Below, one piece after another: positions 59,625 through 64,000 of a stretch of 64,000 nucleotides of DNA. The position numbers and the translations under genes were made by a program. The notes under the pieces are model-generated. The model was given only the letters and a program-made list of their open reading frames with translations. It did no database searches and was not told the DNA's origin. The DNA lies in assembly GCA_030765045.1 (NCBI GenBank), contig CM060967.1:25871784-25935783 (forward strand), given 5' to 3'. Position 1 is the stretch's first letter, and every line of letters begins with the position of its first letter. Source of the stretch: Tenodera sinensis. Lineage: Eukaryota > Arthropoda > Insecta > Mantodea > Mantidae.

Positions 59625-59990
59625 TTAACATCAGGTTACTTCCAGCATGATGGTGCACCACCGTTCGTCTTTTCCTGGAGGAAACTTTTGGTAAGTGCTG
59701 GATTGGAAGAGGTGCACTTTGGCTTGGCCAGCACAATCACCGGATTTGACTCTGTGTGAGTACTGGCTATAGGACATAATGGAAGAACGTTGAAGAGCGC
59801 ATGTCCACTGTGTACCCTCGGAAACGTGTCTACGATCTATGTCCTGTATAGTACAAAGACTTTTCACGTGCATTGAGAACGAAGGAGTAAAGGTCCAAAG
59901 AGTGCTCTAGCTTCTTTTGGAGTTGTTGCAAATAAGTTAATATTATTATTTCAGTAAAAAGTCTATTCCATCTAAGTGATAACATCCTTT
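59625..59990 (+). pseudogene. Tc1/mariner-like (IS630-type) transposase remnant
   Basis: One frame reads QHDGAPPFVF, matching 'QQDGAPPHy', which contains the second catalytic Asp. Another frame reads WPAQSPDLTLCEYWL, then a stop, matching 'WPArSPDLtp.dffLWG'. The remnant ends near TTTGGACAACCTTGTAATAT, a plausible terminus. It belongs to the same superfamily as the 40139-40882 element, but the sequence differs enough to be a separate family. Confidence 0.7.
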
Positions 59991-60156
59991 TGGACAACCT
60001 TGTAATATATCTACTATTTATAAAAAGAGATCCTATTCAAATTACACAACTCGCGATGTTTCTCCATAGAAGTGGTTATAAATTAAACAAGAATTGCTTA
60101 GTTACAACATACGGAAACAGAATTCGAGCGTTTATTTCTGGTAAGTTGTAGAAATA

Positions 60157-60265
60157 AAGAGAGGGAGAGACGGGGAAAGAGAGAGGGGAAAGAGGAACAA
60201 AGAGAGAGGGGAGAGAGGAAGTAAGAGGGAGGGGGAGAGAGGAAGACAGAAAAGGGAGGGAACGT
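60157..60265 (+). repeat. GA-rich purine tract
   Basis: About 110 bases of almost pure purine (GAGAGG-type). A similar shorter tract lies at 13391-13434. Confidence 0.85.
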
Positions 60266-62910
60266 TTCAAACTTTCAAGCGTGAGGTGACGTATTCACAC
60301 TTCCCAAAAGTATAAACTCGCAACATCGAACTCGGCTAACGCTAGCAGTTTTATTTATTTACTTTGCATCGCGTTAACTCCATAATCATAACGCGAGCGA
60401 TCTGTTACCTCCCTCGTGGATCGGTTCTTGGCGCACAGTTGCCCTGTTTTAGCTTCTGAGCAAAAATTATAAACAGTTTTTACTAATGTTAGTCTGTAAG
60501 TTAAATATTCCAATTAACATTCCTTCAATGATAATTGACAAAGAAATATTATTTCCGAAATTTTTATGCTTATAATATTTTGTGTTTCCCTACAACATTT
60601 GAAGAAAGCTGAACAAAATTGCAACGTGTGGAGCGATTTGAAATCGTAAAAATGTAGAAAAACAGAAAGCGAAAAGAACAGCTTAGAAAATTTTATCCTA
60701 GTTATAATTTTGCGCGTTTTTGCAGAGCTTTATGCACAGGCAAATTTAAAACCCCATGTAAAATTATTTATGGATATTAGTATGGGCTATAAATGCAAAT
60801 TATTGAACTATGAAACTAGATGATTCATTCTTATCATTATAATCGCCCCCCCCCCCCCAAAGAAAGACAAACGAACCCAAAACTATCTTAAAGGATATCA
60901 CTTGATTTTCACCTCTGTGTATCCTCAGGACCTTCAATTTAAAATATCACACTTGTTGTAGAGCAGGTGCACGGATACCTATTTAGGAGTTTACAAGCAG
61001 ATAATATCGCTGTAATTGTGGAGCATAAAACCGCTGCCCTCTTGATGGCTTTTACCTTGCGGTGAAAGAGTTTGTTTACTATGACTTCCCGCTTTCTCCC
61101 GTAGTATCTGAACAGTACGGGAATCTCTCCTGCAACCGGAAATAGGAGCAACAAGTTCCGTTTGTTGCTATAAGCGATGTTTATAATTTGATGTGGGTAG
61201 GCAAGGTGCTGCAGAGCAGGTCTGTGCTGCTGGTTGTCTAACAGTCGGGGGTTTCACGTGGCGACAGTTCAGCTGCCCACAGCACAGCGCTTTCCTTACA
61301 ACAATATTTCGTGTTTATCTTCACATGACAGGATAAAAAATATTGAGATGAATTTTTCTTAATATGCTTAGCTGTGATGTTTAAACAATAAGTCTCATAT
61401 TATGTAAATTTTTAAGTAAAAACACTGCACTCTCATATTTGACATTATTTTCCTCCTAAACTAGTAGGATAAGTAAACCTTCATCTACACGGTTTATTAA
61501 TATATTAAAGAGTTGAAACAAAAAATATATATCTTTTAAAAAATTTGTGTCACGTGCACCAATTTTTCCCAATAGTAAAATAGATGACAAAAATTAATAT
61601 ACAAGAAACAGATGTGTATCCTCAATGTAACAAAAACAGCATTAATTGTATTTAAATCATGGAAGCTTCTTCTCTCTCCTCCTATCTTATTATAGGTTTC
61701 AGACGTTTCACTTGTAAAGTTTGGAAATCATTCTCGATTCCGAAACTAACAAAAATTAGATTGAGCCATCAGTCTACTTAATAATATTCATTATGAAGTG
61801 TTTTCGCAATATATGAAGAGTATTAACTAGCGATTAGCAGTTGTTTTACAATTAATTAAAATATTAAAAACAATTTATTACTTCCTTTAAAATCCTTTAA
61901 TAAATATTATAAAGTTCAGATTTTCAAGTGCCATTTTCAAATTCTGCCCAGTCATTTACTGTCGAAGGTATTTAACAACAATTAATCTGAAGGCAAGCAT
62001 ACTCTATTGTACTTGTGACGTGGGTTTATGTACGGACATTTTTATATGCATTCTGTCGTAAAAGATTAATGACGGAATCCATTCTCAGTGGTCAGGAGAT
62101 AAATAGCTGTTTCCAGGTAATTTTATGGAACAAGTGTCATAAAACATTATACGAACGATTTTCATTAGCAATAAACCTGTTCATAATTTCTGTGTATCGG
62201 TAAGTAATGATTTTAATAAACCTATAATAAAAAGTTGTTCGTACTACCCGCACACTTTATCTTGAGTTCTCAGATGGTGTTATTGTTAATTTATATCTTA
62301 GAAGACCGTGATCTGTAGTTTTCGCAATTGGTTTTACAGGTTAGCCAACGGCTAAAGTAAAAGTCTAAACACGTGACTCCTTTTACTATTTACACGAGTT
62401 TGTGGTGCTTATGCTGGATCTGTTTCAGGCATTTAGTACTTAAAATTACTGTTTGAGTTGATTAAATACAAAAGTAAACCACACAAGTAAACGGGTATGA
62501 TAACGCAAGAGACCGCAATACAGGGAGATTCACAATTGGTAACAATGCACAATGATAGTCAGTTGTTACTTTGGCAAAGCACAGGGCTTCTTGACTCGGA
62601 CCGTTCATAGCACTATATTCCAGGGCTCAAGATAAAATGTCCGAGTGGTATCATGTGTTAATAAAAACAAATGCAGTACGAATCTTAGAAATAATTTACT
62701 AAAATAATTAATGTAAAATCCCAGGTATATACACAATAACATTGTAGAAATTCTGCAGCTTAGTGCATATACCTAAGCATCCTTAAGAAGTCAACTCATT
62801 GTAACGTTACCAATTTTGGATAGGGAATAACGGAGCTCTATTCTTAAGATGCACCGAGGTGGAATCTCTAGAATGGAAAGTTTACGAGCAAGGTGTTGGT
62901 GAGTCAGGAA

Positions 62911-62930
62911 GGGGGGGGGGGGGGGGGGGG
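62911..62930 (+). repeat. G20 homopolymer
   Basis: Twenty consecutive G; a similar G18 run is at 11270-11287, and C runs occur at 9948-9957 and 60845-60858. Confidence 0.95.
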
Positions 62931-64000
62931 CTGATCGCAATGACAATGCGTGTATCGGGTGCTTGTAGCAAAGCACTTGATGTAGCTAAATGCACAATGA
63001 AAGGATAACAAACATTTCTGTAAATGTTAGTTATTTTACGAATTTATTTTTATATATTTTAGCTTTATACTTATAAGTTTCGTCTGACAATCTCCAATTC
63101 ATAGACATTAAAATAGATATGGGTTTCCTGGTTTGCGAAAGGTAGAGCCTACTTTACATTAATGGATATCGTCGGAAGAAAGAAAATAAAAATAAAAATT
63201 AGCATAAATCCGGAAAACATTATGGAACTGAATATGAAATCAAGAGAGTGTGACAATTAGCCTGTATCACCACATGATTTAACCTCAATATACACTTTCT
63301 CTTAAATACTGTTGCAGCACTACATCAACAGAATAGCCCAAGGTTATTTTCAATAGTTAAATTGGTTATAAAAGTTACCTCTAGCTTTTCAGAAAGCAAA
63401 ACATCGCGGTAGTGGCTACTAGACAAGGATGAAAGAAGCCACTTTTGAGAGAGGAGTGCCGCCAGAAAGAAAACAACTGCCTCTCGTGATAAATAACATG
63501 TCATATTTATGCATGTATCAATTTTCAAGTTTAAGCACGAACAAGGGATTGCTGCGTAAGCTATGCTCTAAGTAAGAACCTGCATTAAACGCATTAACCA
63601 CAACGAGAACAACAATGAACACTATTTCATCATGGAGGAAGAGAAGCTTGGTAACATTTTCATCTTGATATTCAAATGACCACAAGAGTGAAAGCAAATA
63701 CACTCGTTTAATAGCCGGAAGGCTATTAGGTGTATTCTCTAGTGCAGAGCACTGATTGACATCACGTTGTCCATCGGTTTGTACGTATGAAACAACTCAC
63801 AGATCGCTGCATGTAAGGAGTTCACATTTTAAAAAACAATTTCAACAATCTTGAAAAAAATACGTTCATAGAATGTCAGATATGTCAGGAAAATAATGAA
63901 TTATCAACTAAAGGAGGATATGATAGACCACGGAAGGGACCGAAAGAGGCGAATTCAGCTAATCCCTGAAACTAAGAGGAAGAGAAGAAAAAGAATAAGA

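Larger units (their letters stand above)
60000..64000. other. No recognised gene; AT-rich with homopolymers
   Basis: A purine tract, C14 and G20 runs and short frames without motifs. A weak tRNA-like stretch (GTGCTGCAGAGCAGGTCTG...) lies near 61205. None of the families seen elsewhere in the window recur here. Confidence 0.55.

Overview
The window is nuclear DNA of a metazoan, almost certainly an insect with a large, repeat-rich genome. It is AT-rich and has no prokaryotic gene structure, and it is full of microsatellites, tRNA-derived SINEs, LINE remnants and DNA-transposon fossils. The order cannot be fixed from sequence alone; the repeat style would fit a cockroach, termite or other large-genome polyneopteran, but that is a guess. 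Nearly all open reading frames are short and arise by chance or sit inside repeats.

Only one convincing cellular coding segment was found: a 218-bp internal exon on the minus strand (32289-32506) with good splice signals on both sides. It encodes an acidic/Ser-Pro linker followed by a C2H2 zinc finger whose core (CQFCDKAFPRLSYLKKHEQ) closely resembles an early finger of the Oaz / ZNF423 / ZNF521 transcription factors. The final zinc-ligand histidine must lie in the next exon, which is not in this window. Much or all of the window may therefore be intron of an Oaz-like gene, with introns of tens of kilobases.

Layout. 0-5 kb: diverged copies of the dominant repeat (called XY here) and several tRNA-like SINEs. 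5-11 kb: mostly unassigned AT-rich sequence. 11-17 kb: SINE-A copies, a LINE fragment at 12.25-12.96 kb interrupted by a tiny 56-59 bp mobile unit, a nearly full XY copy and a long (ATT)n tract. 17-26 kb: a mariner remnant split by a TTAA-flanked terminal-inverted-repeat element, an XY copy carrying a 203-bp Penelope-like insert with a target duplication, a second TTAA element, a large palindrome and LINE reverse-transcriptase remnants. 26-36 kb: XY copies, SINE-A copies, the Oaz-like exon, the second copy of the tiny unit, and a tandem XY dimer. 36-46 kb: more SINEs (one with a clean 13-bp target duplication), a hAT/GTF2IRD2-like pseudogene, a mariner-like element with about 110-bp inverted arms, and a 305-bp patterned ATT repeat. 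46-64 kb: a short hAT element with 58-bp subterminal tandem repeats, LINE RNase H and zinc-knuckle remnants, the best full-length XY copy (56985-57852), a second mariner-like transposase remnant, and largely featureless AT-rich sequence to the end.

The items most worth follow-up are the tiny target-duplicating unit present in two copies identical over 59 nt, the high-copy XY repeat with a hairpin terminus and tandem or inverted arrangements, and the nested insertions that give a relative order of element activity.
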